NCBI RefSeq assembly: GCF_000281975.1
Contig: NZ_AKKE01000126.1
Coordinates: 1-64,000, forward strand
Source of the DNA: Novosphingobium sp. AP12
GTDB taxonomy: Bacteria; Pseudomonadota; Alphaproteobacteria; Sphingomonadales; Sphingomonadaceae
Reading direction: 5' to 3'
DNA: 64,000 nt
The translations under genes were made by a program, and so were the position numbers. The notes beneath the pieces are model-generated. The model was given only the letters and a program-made list of their open reading frames with translations. It searched no databases and was not told where the DNA came from. This document shows positions 54,347 through 62,891 of the stretch, in pieces. How positions within the stretch are numbered: position 1 is the stretch's first letter; every line of letters starts with the position of its first letter.

Positions 54347-55246
54347 TCAGGCCGCCTTGCGCCGCGACAGGATATCCCAGCAGAACACTGCGATCGCGGT
54401 CCAGATGAACAGGAAGCAGACCAGCTGGATCGGCCGCAGCGGCTCGCCGAAGACGAAGACGCTGAGGAAGAACAGCCCGGTCGGCGTCACGAACTGGATG
54501 AAGCCCAGCACCGAGAAGTCGAGCCGCCGCGCCGCGCTGGCGAACAGCATCAGCGGGATCGCCGTCAACGGCCCGGCGCAGGCCAGCAGCAGGTCGAGCC
54601 TCAGCGAACTGCCCATCGCCAGTCCCTGAGGGCTTGCCGCCTGCCATGCCAGCAGGCCGAGGCCCGGCACCAGCAGGACGAGGGTCTCCACCGTCAGCCC
54701 AGGCAGCGCGTCCACCGGCGCCAGCTTGCGCACGAGGCCGTAGCCCGCGAAGCTGAATGCCATGACGAGGCTGATCCACAGCGTCTCCAGCGCGCCCTGC
54801 GCCAGCAGCGCCACGCCGATCGCGGCAAGGCCCACCGCGATCCACTGCCGCCGGGTCAGCTTCTCATGGAGGAAGACCGTGGCGGCCAGCACGTTGACCA
54901 GCGGGTTGATGTAATAGCCGAGGCTGGCCGCGAGGACGTGCCCGTCCATGACCGCGATGACGTAAATCAACCAGTTGGCGCCGATCAGCAGCCCGCTCAG
55001 CGCCAGTGCGCCCAGGATGCGCGGGGTCGTCAGCGCGGCTTTCAGCGCCGCGCCCTGCCGGAACAGCAGGACCATCGCGAGACAGAACGGCAGCGTGAAC
55101 AGCAGCCGCCAGACCACCACCTCGAACGGTGCCACTTCGTGCAGCAGCGCGAAGTAGAGCGGGAACAGCGACCATACCGCGTACGCGCCCAGCGCCTGCG
55201 GCAGGCCGGCGATCGTGCGGGTTTGGCGGGGCATGGTCTCGGGCAT
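54347..55246 (-). CDS. rarD: EamA-family transporter RarD
   Basis: The 299-aa membrane protein has about ten helices and the RarD-type features GAYAVWSLFPLYF, IGANWLIYVIAVMDG and SLGYYINPLVNVLAATVFLHEKL. RarD-type proteins are predicted small-molecule exporters in the drug/metabolite superfamily. I chose ATG 55246 over the one at 55312, which would add a basic, Arg-rich tail. It is convergent with the dihydroorotase-like gene. Confidence 0.88.
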   Translation of the reverse strand: MPETMPRQTRTIAGLPQALGAYAVWSLFPLYFALLHEVAPFEVVVWRLLFTLPFCLAMVLLFRQGAALKAALTTPRILGALALSGLLIGANWLIYVIAVMDGHVLAASLGYYINPLVNVLAATVFLHEKLTRRQWIAVGLAAIGVALLAQGALETLWISLVMAFSFAGYGLVRKLAPVDALPGLTVETLVLLVPGLGLLAWQAASPQGLAMGSSLRLDLLLACAGPLTAIPLMLFASAARRLDFSVLGFIQFVTPTGLFFLSVFVFGEPLRPIQLVCFLFIWTAIAVFCWDILSRRKAA

Positions 55247-55358
55247 GGACGTGTCTCTGCGGGCGGCAGCGCCCGGAAGGTGGCCTTTAGGGGCGCGTTC
55301 GAATGCGAACAACCGCTCGCACCATCGCCGCAGCGCCTTCGGCTCGTCGCAAAATCGA

Positions 55359-55391
55359 ATTCTGACAGCGGCGTTGCGGATTGTTCAGAAT
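55359..55391. promoter_or_regulatory. Spaced inverted repeat upstream of the glycine-zipper gene
   Basis: ATTCTGA (55359-55365) and TCAGAAT (55385-55391) are perfect inverted arms with a 19-base gap, 77 bases before the glycine-zipper start. This may be an operator. No clear -10 or -35 boxes were matched. Confidence 0.35.
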
Positions 55392-55468
55392 AACCGGCCT
55401 AAAGATGAATGCAGACAGCGGATCGACTGAGATGGCCGGTTCGCCCTCACTTCGAGAGGAGAGATGTA

Positions 55469-55912
55469 ATGCACGCATTCTTCAAGGCTTCCGCCATCGC
55501 CGCCGCTGCCGCCAGCCTCGCAACCGCGATGCCCGCGACTGCTGCGATCGCGGCTTACAACCCGGCCGCCAGCTTCACCGCTCCGGGCGAGCAGGTTTCC
55601 GACTATGGCCGCCAGCGTTATTCGAACGAGGATCGCCGCCGCGGCTACGGCAATTACGACCGCTATGATCGCCGCGACGACCGCCGCGATTATCGCAACA
55701 ACGCCCGCTCGTGGCGCGGGAACGATGGCCGCTACTACTGCCGCAAGTCGAACGGCACCACCGGCCTCCTGATCGGCGGCGCAGCGGGTGCCCTGCTGGG
55801 CCGCGGCATCGACACCCGCGGCGACCGCGCCACCGGCACCCTGCTCGGTGCGGCTGCCGGCGCGCTGCTGGGCCGCGAGGTCGATCGCGGCGGCTCGAAC
55901 AACTGCCGCTAA
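55469..55912 (+). CDS. Exported glycine-zipper protein
   Basis: The 147-aa protein has a signal peptide (FFKASAIAAAAASLATAMPA), an Arg/Asp/Tyr-rich low-complexity middle and a C-terminal double glycine zipper: GLLIGGAAGALLGRG and GTLLGAAAGALLGREVD. These zipper repeats resemble YMGG-type or 17-kDa antigen-like envelope proteins. Start ATG 55469 follows GAGAGGAGAG with good spacing. The protein is likely periplasmic or outer-membrane associated. Function is unknown. Confidence 0.83.
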   Translation: MHAFFKASAIAAAAASLATAMPATAAIAAYNPAASFTAPGEQVSDYGRQRYSNEDRRRGYGNYDRYDRRDDRRDYRNNARSWRGNDGRYYCRKSNGTTGLLIGGAAGALLGRGIDTRGDRATGTLLGAAAGALLGREVDRGGSNNCR

Positions 55913-56159
55913 AGCGCTCCTGAGCTCAGTTTCCCCGAGCGAACGGCGACGCAACGGGAAACCGTCCGGGCCCCATGTGCCCGGGCGGGGAGGGCGTCCG
56001 CTTCACGCGGGCGCCCTCTTCGCGTGCGTAATGCCGGCGGGTGCGACCTTCCCGAAATGGGACGCGGAGCACAGGCGGCTGGCACTCAACGGGTTTTTCG
56101 CGTTTTCCTCCGACATGCAACGATGTGGCCCGCCTGTGGCCGGACGAAGGAATGCGCCG

Positions 56160-56873
56160 ATGAAGACCCCCGCCCGTCTCGCCGTAATCGGTCTCGCCGG
56201 AACGCTGCTGCTCGCCGGCTGCGATTCGAACAAGGGCGCGCCGGACCCGGTCGAGACCGATCCCGCGCTCAGCGGCGCGCTCGGCGACCAGATCATGGTC
56301 GATCCCGAGATGGCGGGCGAGCAGGGTGCGGCGGTCGCCCCGAACGGCGGGCAGATCACCATCCCCCCGCAGGACCGCACGCCCGAAGCGATCGCGGCGG
56401 CGAAGAAGCAGGCCGCGCAGATGGTCGGCGGATCGCTCAAGCCGGCCCCGGCCCCCGCGCAGGGCGGCGCCAACGCACTGGCCGCGAGCGCGGCGACGGC
56501 GGCTCAGGTGGCGCAAGGCTCGAAGGCCGCCAGCGCCGATTGCTCGGCCAAGGTCCAGTATTCGAACACCTGGGCGGCCAAGCTCCCCGCCGAACTGCCG
56601 GTCTATCCGCGCGGCGCGGTGCAGGAAGCGGCGGGCATCGACGGCAATGGCTGCGCGCTGCGCGTCGTCAACTTCGCGACGCCGGTGAGCGTGGGTGACG
56701 TCATCAGCTTCTATTACACCAAGGCGGCCGCCGCCGGTTACGGCGCCGAATACAAGCTTGACGGCGGCGACCATGTGCTCGGCGGGCGCAAGGGCGGCAA
56801 GGCCTACGTGGTCTATGCGCGCAAGCTGGCGAGCGGGCTGACCGAAGTCGATCTGGTGGCAAGCGGGAACTAA
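56160..56873 (+). CDS. Putative lipoprotein
   Basis: The 237-aa protein has a clear lipobox (IGLAGTLLLAGC) and a Pro/Ala-rich linker, followed by a compact C-terminal domain with two Cys (ADCSAKVQYSN and GNGCALRVVNF). The segment VGDVISFYYTKAAAAGYGAEY resembles a conserved sphingomonad domain, but I do not recognise its family. It ends 10 bases from the convergent astD gene. It is probably an envelope lipoprotein of unknown role. Confidence 0.75.
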   Translation: MKTPARLAVIGLAGTLLLAGCDSNKGAPDPVETDPALSGALGDQIMVDPEMAGEQGAAVAPNGGQITIPPQDRTPEAIAAAKKQAAQMVGGSLKPAPAPAQGGANALAASAATAAQVAQGSKAASADCSAKVQYSNTWAAKLPAELPVYPRGAVQEAAGIDGNGCALRVVNFATPVSVGDVISFYYTKAAAAGYGAEYKLDGGDHVLGGRKGGKAYVVYARKLASGLTEVDLVASGN

Positions 56874-56883
56874 GGGCGCCCGC

Positions 56884-58293
56884 TCAGTTCAATCCCACCC
56901 CTATCACTGCGCGCGGCTGTTCCATCTCGCCCGAGGCGACGGGGTAGGCGCAGTAGTCCGCCGCATAGTAGCCTGTAGGCCGGTGATTGCCTGAGAGGCC
57001 GACGCCGCCCATCGGCGCGGAGTGGCTCGGGCCCACGGTGGCGCGGTTCCAGTTGACGATCCCGGCGCGCACGTTGGCCCAGAAGCGGTTGTATTCCTGC
57101 GGTGTGCCCCCCACCAGCGCGGCGGCGAGGCCGTAGCGGGTGGCGTTGGCCTCTGCGATCGCCTCGTCAAAGTCGGAGACGCGGATCACCTGGAGGATCG
57201 GGCCGAACAGTTCGACATCGGGGCGGTCCTTCATGGCGGTCACGTCGATGATCGCGGGGCTGAGGAACGGCAGCGTATCGTGCACGCGCACCAGATGCTT
57301 GATCGCCTTCCCGCCGTGGCTGAGGAGGTAGAGGAAGCTCTCGGTCAGCCCGTCGGCGGCGGCATTGTCGATCACCGGGCCCATGAACGGGGCGGGCTCG
57401 TCGAACGGCGCGCCGACGATTACGCGGTCCGCCAGCGCCTTCACCTCGCTCATCACCGCGTCGTACATCGTGTCACGCACGAACAGCCGGCGCGCGGCGG
57501 TGCAGCGCTGGCCGGCAGTGGCAAAGGCGGACTGGACGATGAGCGCCGCAGCGTCGGTCAGCTTGGGCGTGTCCCAGACCACCATCGCGTTGTTGCCGCC
57601 CATTTCCAGCGCGACCATCTTGTCGGGCCGCGCGGCGAGGCGGCGGTTGATGGCGATGCCGGTGCTGGCCGAGCCGGTGAACAGCACCCCGTCCACGCCC
57701 TCGTGCGCGACGAAGGCAGAGCCCTCGGCCGGGCCCCCGGGGGCGAACTGCATGACGGCGGCGGAGATTCCCGCCCGGTGGAAGCACCGCGCCAGCACTT
57801 CGCCCGAAGCCGGAGCGCGCTCGCTCGGCTTGAAGATCACCGCATTGCCCGCGATCAGCGCGGGCACGATGTGGGCATTGGCGAGATGCGCGGGGTAGTT
57901 GAAGGGGCTGAGCACCACCAGCACGCCGTGCGGCTTGTGGCGGACCGCCATCGTTCCCTGCAGCGCCGAATCGAGCTTCCGCTGGGCGGTGCGCTCCGCA
58001 TACGAGCGGATCGAGACCTCAACTTTGCCGATCACCGCGTCCACTTCGGCGCGCGCTTCCCACAAGGGCTTGCCCACTTCGCGGGCGATCGTGGTGGCCA
58101 GTTTCTCGGCGTCCTTGCGCACTTCATTGGCGAAGCGGCGCATCAGTTCCATGCGGGTGGAGAGCGGCTGCGCGGCCCAGGCGGGCCACGCGCGGCGCGC
58201 GCGCGACACGGTCTCGTCGACGTCGGCCACGGGCCCACGCCAGACTTCCGCGCCGGTGGCGGGCTCCCACGAGATGACTTCGGCCTTGCTCAC
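56884..58293 (-). CDS. astD: N-succinylglutamate 5-semialdehyde dehydrogenase
   Basis: The 469-aa enzyme has the AstD-type features Cys in AGQRCTAARRL, Glu in ALEMGGNNAMVV and Asn in SPFNYPAH. It oxidises succinylglutamate semialdehyde to succinylglutamate in arginine catabolism. Start GTG 58293 has AGAGGA just before it and gives the usual N-terminus VSKAEVISWEP; ATGs at 58362 and 58377 would add an odd Pro-rich stretch. Other ast genes are not adjacent. Confidence 0.87.
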   Translation of the reverse strand: MSKAEVISWEPATGAEVWRGPVADVDETVSRARRAWPAWAAQPLSTRMELMRRFANEVRKDAEKLATTIAREVGKPLWEARAEVDAVIGKVEVSIRSYAERTAQRKLDSALQGTMAVRHKPHGVLVVLSPFNYPAHLANAHIVPALIAGNAVIFKPSERAPASGEVLARCFHRAGISAAVMQFAPGGPAEGSAFVAHEGVDGVLFTGSASTGIAINRRLAARPDKMVALEMGGNNAMVVWDTPKLTDAAALIVQSAFATAGQRCTAARRLFVRDTMYDAVMSEVKALADRVIVGAPFDEPAPFMGPVIDNAAADGLTESFLYLLSHGGKAIKHLVRVHDTLPFLSPAIIDVTAMKDRPDVELFGPILQVIRVSDFDEAIAEANATRYGLAAALVGGTPQEYNRFWANVRAGIVNWNRATVGPSHSAPMGGVGLSGNHRPTGYYAADYCAYPVASGEMEQPRAVIGVGLN

Positions 58294-58467
58294 GTTCCTC
58301 TCGGGTCCCTGTCCGCGATGTGTCCCGCTGGCCGGTGGGGGCGGGCCTGCGCCCGTGTCCATGACTGAACCGTTCATCGCGGCCAATGATCCGTTAACTG
58401 TAATGTGTCGAGATTTCACGACCTTGGCACAGGTATTCCTACCGTGGTGCTAACGGGCCGACATTCG

Positions 58468-59883
58468 TCACGCGCCGGCACGGCCTTGCCCCGCCGGTGC
58501 GGGCGCGGGGCCGAGGTTTGCGCCGAGCCGGCGAATTGCCGCCACCTTGGCGTGGAGTTCGGTCCAGTCGTCGTCGGTGTCGATCGCGGACCAGATGCGC
58601 TCGACCTCGTCGACGAGAACGCCGGGAGGGGCGTCCTCGCGCCAGAGCGGATCGTCGGTCTGGGCGGAAGGCTCGTAGCCGCGCAGGATCGCGCCGAAGT
58701 CGCCGTCGCCCGGATTACGGCCCGAGCGGTGGTCGAAGAAGAACTGCTCGGGCGCCGCGCCGCTGGCGACCATGCTGGCCTCGGCCGCCTGGATCAGCGC
58801 GGTGTCGGCCTCGGCCCCGCGCGATTCCACGCCGAGGCGCCAAGTGAAACGGCGGGCCATGGCCTCCTGGTACAGCGGCCCGAAGCGGTCGAGGGCGGCG
58901 ACCAGCGGCGCGGTTTCAGCAAGCTGGCGGAGCGCCACCGCGAGCTGGCCGCAGTTCCACAGCAGCGCCTCGGGCTGGCGGCCGAAGGCGTAGAGGCCGG
59001 AGTGGTCGAAATAGGCGGCGGTGAAGCGCGGGTCCCAGCGCGGCAGCCAGCGCCACGGGCCATAGTCGAAGCTCTCGCCCGAAATGTTCATGTTGTCGGT
59101 GTTGAGCACGCCGTGGACGAAGCCCGCGACCATCCACGAGGCGGCAAGGTCCGCCAGCCGCTCGACCACCTGGTGCAGCAGGATGACAGCCGGCTCGTCC
59201 CGTCCGGGCACGTCTTCGGGCGGCAGGCTGCCGGGGTAGGTTTCGAGGCTGTAGGCGACCAGCGCTGCCAGATGGTCCTTCTCCTCCAGTACCGCGAGCC
59301 GCTGGAAGCTGCCGATGCGGATGTGCCCGTGCGAGAGGCGCACCATCACCGCCGAGCGGGTAGGCGAGGGCTCGTCGCCGCGCCACAGCGCCTCGCCGGT
59401 CTCGATCACCGAGAAGGTCTTGCTGGTATGGACGCCCAGCGCCTCGAGCATTTCGGTGGCGAGGATCTCGCGCACCGCGCCTTTCAGCGTCAGCCGGCCG
59501 TCGCCGTCGCGGCTCCACGGGGTCTGGCCCGAACCCTTGGTGCCGAGGTCGAGCAGGCGATCCTGCGCGTCTCGCATCTGCGCGAACAGAAACCCGCGCC
59601 CGTCGCCGAGGTCGGGGTTGTAGTTGCGGAACTGGTGGCCGTGATAACGCAGTGCCAGCGGCTGGGGCAGGTTGCCCGGAAGCGGTTCGAAACGGCCGAA
59701 GTGAGCGGTCCACTGCGCATCGTCGAGAGTGTCGAGACCCACGGCGGCTGCCCAGCGGTCGTTGCGGAAGCGCAGTTCGGTCTTCGGGAAGTCGGCGGGG
59801 TGGACCGGGTCGGCGACCCATCCTGCGATCGCCTCGATGCGCGGGTCGGGGCGGTAGGGCGCGGCTTGCGGTTCGCTGTGCAT
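58468..59883 (-). CDS. selO: Protein adenylyltransferase SelO (YdiU family)
   Basis: The 471-aa protein matches the pseudokinase-like SelO family, which AMPylates proteins on Ser, Thr or Tyr. It has GTKGSGQTPWSRDGDGRLTLK with Lys116, HGVLNTDNMNISGESFDYGP and the long N-terminal HGHQFRNYNPDLGDGRG. The C-terminus has no Cys-x-x-Sec/Cys motif. It is divergent from the hydrolase gene at 59969. Confidence 0.93.
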   Translation of the reverse strand: MHSEPQAAPYRPDPRIEAIAGWVADPVHPADFPKTELRFRNDRWAAAVGLDTLDDAQWTAHFGRFEPLPGNLPQPLALRYHGHQFRNYNPDLGDGRGFLFAQMRDAQDRLLDLGTKGSGQTPWSRDGDGRLTLKGAVREILATEMLEALGVHTSKTFSVIETGEALWRGDEPSPTRSAVMVRLSHGHIRIGSFQRLAVLEEKDHLAALVAYSLETYPGSLPPEDVPGRDEPAVILLHQVVERLADLAASWMVAGFVHGVLNTDNMNISGESFDYGPWRWLPRWDPRFTAAYFDHSGLYAFGRQPEALLWNCGQLAVALRQLAETAPLVAALDRFGPLYQEAMARRFTWRLGVESRGAEADTALIQAAEASMVASGAAPEQFFFDHRSGRNPGDGDFGAILRGYEPSAQTDDPLWREDAPPGVLVDEVERIWSAIDTDDDWTELHAKVAAIRRLGANLGPAPAPAGQGRAGA

Positions 59884-59968
59884 CAGGCGATAGTGGGGCC
59901 CCGGTGCCCGCCGATCAAGCGCGGCGGTTTTCTTTGTTTTTTAGCGTTTGAAGGGTAGCCGCTCGGGC

Positions 59969-60847
59969 ATGAAGGTTTTCGAAGATCGCTTCTGGACGAG
60001 CCGCGACGGTCTCAAGCTGCACTTCCGCGATTATGCCGGGCCCGAAGGGGGCGGCGGGCGGCTGCCGGTGCTCTGCCTCCACGGACTGACCCGCAACGCC
60101 CGCGACTTCGATGTGCTGGCGCCCCGCCTCGCCGCGACGCACCGCGTCATCTGCCCCGACCTGCGCGGCCGCGGCGACAGCGAATATGCCCGCGATTCGG
60201 CGACCTACACTCCCATGCAATATTGCGACGACGTGCTGGCGCTGCTGGAGCAGGAAGGCGTCGACCGCTTCGTCGCGATCGGCACCTCGCTCGGCGGGCT
60301 GATGACGATGGGCCTCGCCACCGTCATCCCCGAGCGGATCGCGGGCGCGGTGATCAACGACGTCGGGCCATGGCTCGAACCGATGGGTCTCGCGCGGATC
60401 AAGGACTACGTCGGGCAGGGCCGTTCCTTCGCGACCTGGGTCCACGCCGCGCGCGGGCTCGAGGATACGCAAGGCGCCGCCCACCCCGGCCACACTCTCG
60501 ACTTCTGGATCGGCATGGCCAAGCGGCTGATGACGGTCGCCGGCAACGGGCGCGTGGTGTTCGACTACGACATGAAGATCGCCGAGCCGTTCCTTGCCCT
60601 CGATGTGGACGACCAGCCCGACCTATGGCCTGCCTGGGACGCTTTAGGTGCGGCCAAGGTCACGGTCGTGCGCGGTGCGAGATCGGACCTTCTTTCGGCG
60701 GCGACGCTTGATGAAATGGTGCGCCGCATCCCCTCCACCGAAGCGCTGACGCTCCCCGATGTGGGCCACGCGCCGACCCTGGACGAGCCCGAATCGGTGG
60801 CCGCGATCGAGCGTCTGCTGGCCCGGGTCGATGGGGGGCTTGGCTGA
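59969..60847 (+). CDS. Alpha/beta-hydrolase
   Basis: The 292-aa hydrolase has HGLTRN as oxyanion region, DLRGRGDSEYA, the nucleophile elbow IGTSLGG with Ser107, and the catalytic His in DVGHAPTLDEP. It resembles cytosolic esterases or haloalkane-type hydrolases. Start ATG 59969 is chosen over the one at 59948. It ends 2 bases before the TTG of the glycosyltransferase gene. Substrate is unknown. Confidence 0.88.
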   Translation: MKVFEDRFWTSRDGLKLHFRDYAGPEGGGGRLPVLCLHGLTRNARDFDVLAPRLAATHRVICPDLRGRGDSEYARDSATYTPMQYCDDVLALLEQEGVDRFVAIGTSLGGLMTMGLATVIPERIAGAVINDVGPWLEPMGLARIKDYVGQGRSFATWVHAARGLEDTQGAAHPGHTLDFWIGMAKRLMTVAGNGRVVFDYDMKIAEPFLALDVDDQPDLWPAWDALGAAKVTVVRGARSDLLSAATLDEMVRRIPSTEALTLPDVGHAPTLDEPESVAAIERLLARVDGGLG

Positions 60848-60849
60848 AC

Positions 60850-61977
60850 TTGCGGGTTCTCCACCTCCATTCCAGCTTCTCCGCAGGCGGCAAGGAACTG
60901 CGCGCCGCGCGGTTGATGAACGTCTTCGGCGCCGGGATTGAGCACACCGTCGTCTCCGCCCAGCCCGGGGCGTTCGGGGCGAAAGTGGCGCTGGATCCGG
61001 CGCTGAAGGTTGAATTTCCCGAGGATTTCCCAAGCCTCCAAGGCCGTCCCACCCCTCTGCGATTGCTGCGGATCGCCTGGGCCATGCGGGGGTTCGACCT
61101 CGTCCTGACCTACAACTGGGGCGCGATGGACGCCGTTCTCGCCCACCGCCTCTACGCCCGCCTGCTGCGCCTGCCGCCTCTGGTCCACCACGAGGACGGC
61201 TTCAACGAGGACGAGGCGAGCGGCCTGAAGCCGAGGCGTAACCTGTTCCGCCGCCTCGCCCTGGCGCGGGCCTCGGCGCTGGTGGTACCGTCCCGCCGGC
61301 TGGAGGGCATCGCGCTGCGAGCCTGGAAGCAGCCGCGCCGCCGGGTTCGCCTCATCATCAACGGCATCCCCGTCGCCGCCTATCGTGAGCCTCCGCCGGC
61401 TGATGCTATCCCCGGCCTCGCCAAGGCGCCGGGCGAGAAGTGGGTCGGCACTCTCGCGGGGCTGCGCGCCGTCAAGAACCTGCCCAGTCTTGTGCGTGCC
61501 TTCGCCGGCCTCCCGCCCGAATGGCGACTGGTGATCCTGGGCGAAGGCCCCGAACGCGCCGCCATCGAGGCGCAGGCCAAGACCTGCGGTATCGCCGACC
61601 GGGTCTACCTCCCTGGCTTCGTTCCCGACCCGTCGCGCGCGGTCGGGCTGTTCGACTTCTTCGCGCTTTCCTCCGACAGCGAGCAGTTCCCCATCTCTGT
61701 AGTCGAGGCCATGGCGGCGGGCCTAGCGGTCGCCTCCCCGGCGGTCGGCGACGTCGCCGCGATGGTATCGGGGGAAAACCGCAGCTACGTCACGCCCCCT
61801 GGTGACGAGGCGGCGCTCGCCTGGGCGATGTCCGAACTGGCGGGAGACGAGGCCCTGCGCGCCGCCGTAGGTGAGGCCAACCGCGCATGCGCCGAGGCGC
61901 AATACGACGAGGACGCGATGATTAGCGCCTATGCCGCGGTCTATGGCACCGCTATGGGCCAATCTCGTTTCCCCTGA
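60850..61977 (+). CDS. Glycosyltransferase, family 4 type
   Basis: The 375-aa GT-B enzyme has an N-terminal Rossmann part (VLHLHSSFSAGGKELRAARL) and a C-terminal GT4 donor-binding part with VGTLAGLRAVKNL, LVILGEGPER, FALSSDSEQFPISVVEAMAAGLAV and the conserved EAMA Glu. It likely adds a sugar in surface polysaccharide or glycolipid synthesis. The start is TTG, 2 bases after the hydrolase stop. Confidence 0.9.
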   Translation: MRVLHLHSSFSAGGKELRAARLMNVFGAGIEHTVVSAQPGAFGAKVALDPALKVEFPEDFPSLQGRPTPLRLLRIAWAMRGFDLVLTYNWGAMDAVLAHRLYARLLRLPPLVHHEDGFNEDEASGLKPRRNLFRRLALARASALVVPSRRLEGIALRAWKQPRRRVRLIINGIPVAAYREPPPADAIPGLAKAPGEKWVGTLAGLRAVKNLPSLVRAFAGLPPEWRLVILGEGPERAAIEAQAKTCGIADRVYLPGFVPDPSRAVGLFDFFALSSDSEQFPISVVEAMAAGLAVASPAVGDVAAMVSGENRSYVTPPGDEAALAWAMSELAGDEALRAAVGEANRACAEAQYDEDAMISAYAAVYGTAMGQSRFP

Positions 61978-62099
61978 GCGAATCTCCGTTCAGCGGCGCT
62001 TCACGCCGGGACATGCACCGACATCCCCGTTGAAAAGCCCTGTCCATTCGCTAAACACCCCCGCACCATCCCGATTTTTCCGCAGAAAGCGCCCGAATC

Positions 62100-62891
62100 T
62101 TGGCTCTGCCTCCCGACAACTCCACCCCTTCGACCGTGCGTGACGCCGCCCAGCGCGAGGTCTTCCTGCGCGAAGTCGACGAAGCCGTCCGCCAGGACCA
62201 GCTCGAAGGCTTCATGAGCCGCTACGGCAAGGCGCTGCTGGCTGTCATCGTCATCGGCCTGCTGGCTTTCGCCGGCTGGATCTACTGGGATCACCGCCAG
62301 ACCAAGGCGCGCGAGGAGCGGGCCGAGGCTTACGTGCAAGCGCTCGACAGCCTCCAGTCGGAGAACCTCGACGCCGCGAAGGCGAAGCTGGCGCCGATCG
62401 CCGCCGCTTCGGGCTCGGACGCCAACGTCACCTCGGCGCGCCTGCTGCTCGGCGGGATCGCCTTGCGCCAGGAACGCAAAGCCGACGCGCTCAAGCTGTT
62501 CCGCCAGGTCTCTGCGGACACCAGCGCCCCGCAGCCGATGCGCGACCTCGCCAGCGTGCGCGAAATCGGTGCCGATTTCGATGCAATGAAGCCGCAGGAC
62601 GTGGTCGATCGCCTCAAGCCGCTCGCGGTGCCGGGCAACGCATGGTTCGGCGTCGCGGGCGAGATGGTGGGCATGGCCTACCTCAAGCTGGGCAAGCAGG
62701 ACCAGGCCGGTCCGCTGTTCGCGGCCATCGCCAAGGACGAGAAGGTCGAGCAGGGCCTGCGCAGCCGCGCGCGCCAGCTCGCTGCCGTTCTGGGCGTCGA
62801 TGCGGTCGACGATGTCGTCGACGAAAAGGGCGAGCCGCTGAACAAGCCGGCCGCCAAGGTGTCCGCCGAAGACGCGGACGCTGGAGAATGA
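62100..62891 (+). CDS. YfgM-like TPR membrane protein
   Basis: The 263-aa protein has a cytosolic N-terminus, one membrane helix at about 44-63 (LLAVIVIGLLAFAGWIYW) and a TPR-like periplasmic part with LLLGGIALRQERKADALKLFRQV. E. coli YfgM, a partner of SecYEG and PpiD, has this layout and is also next to bamB. It starts at TTG and its stop overlaps the bamB ATG by 4 bases (ATGA). Confidence 0.86.
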   Translation: MALPPDNSTPSTVRDAAQREVFLREVDEAVRQDQLEGFMSRYGKALLAVIVIGLLAFAGWIYWDHRQTKAREERAEAYVQALDSLQSENLDAAKAKLAPIAAASGSDANVTSARLLLGGIALRQERKADALKLFRQVSADTSAPQPMRDLASVREIGADFDAMKPQDVVDRLKPLAVPGNAWFGVAGEMVGMAYLKLGKQDQAGPLFAAIAKDEKVEQGLRSRARQLAAVLGVDAVDDVVDEKGEPLNKPAAKVSAEDADAGE

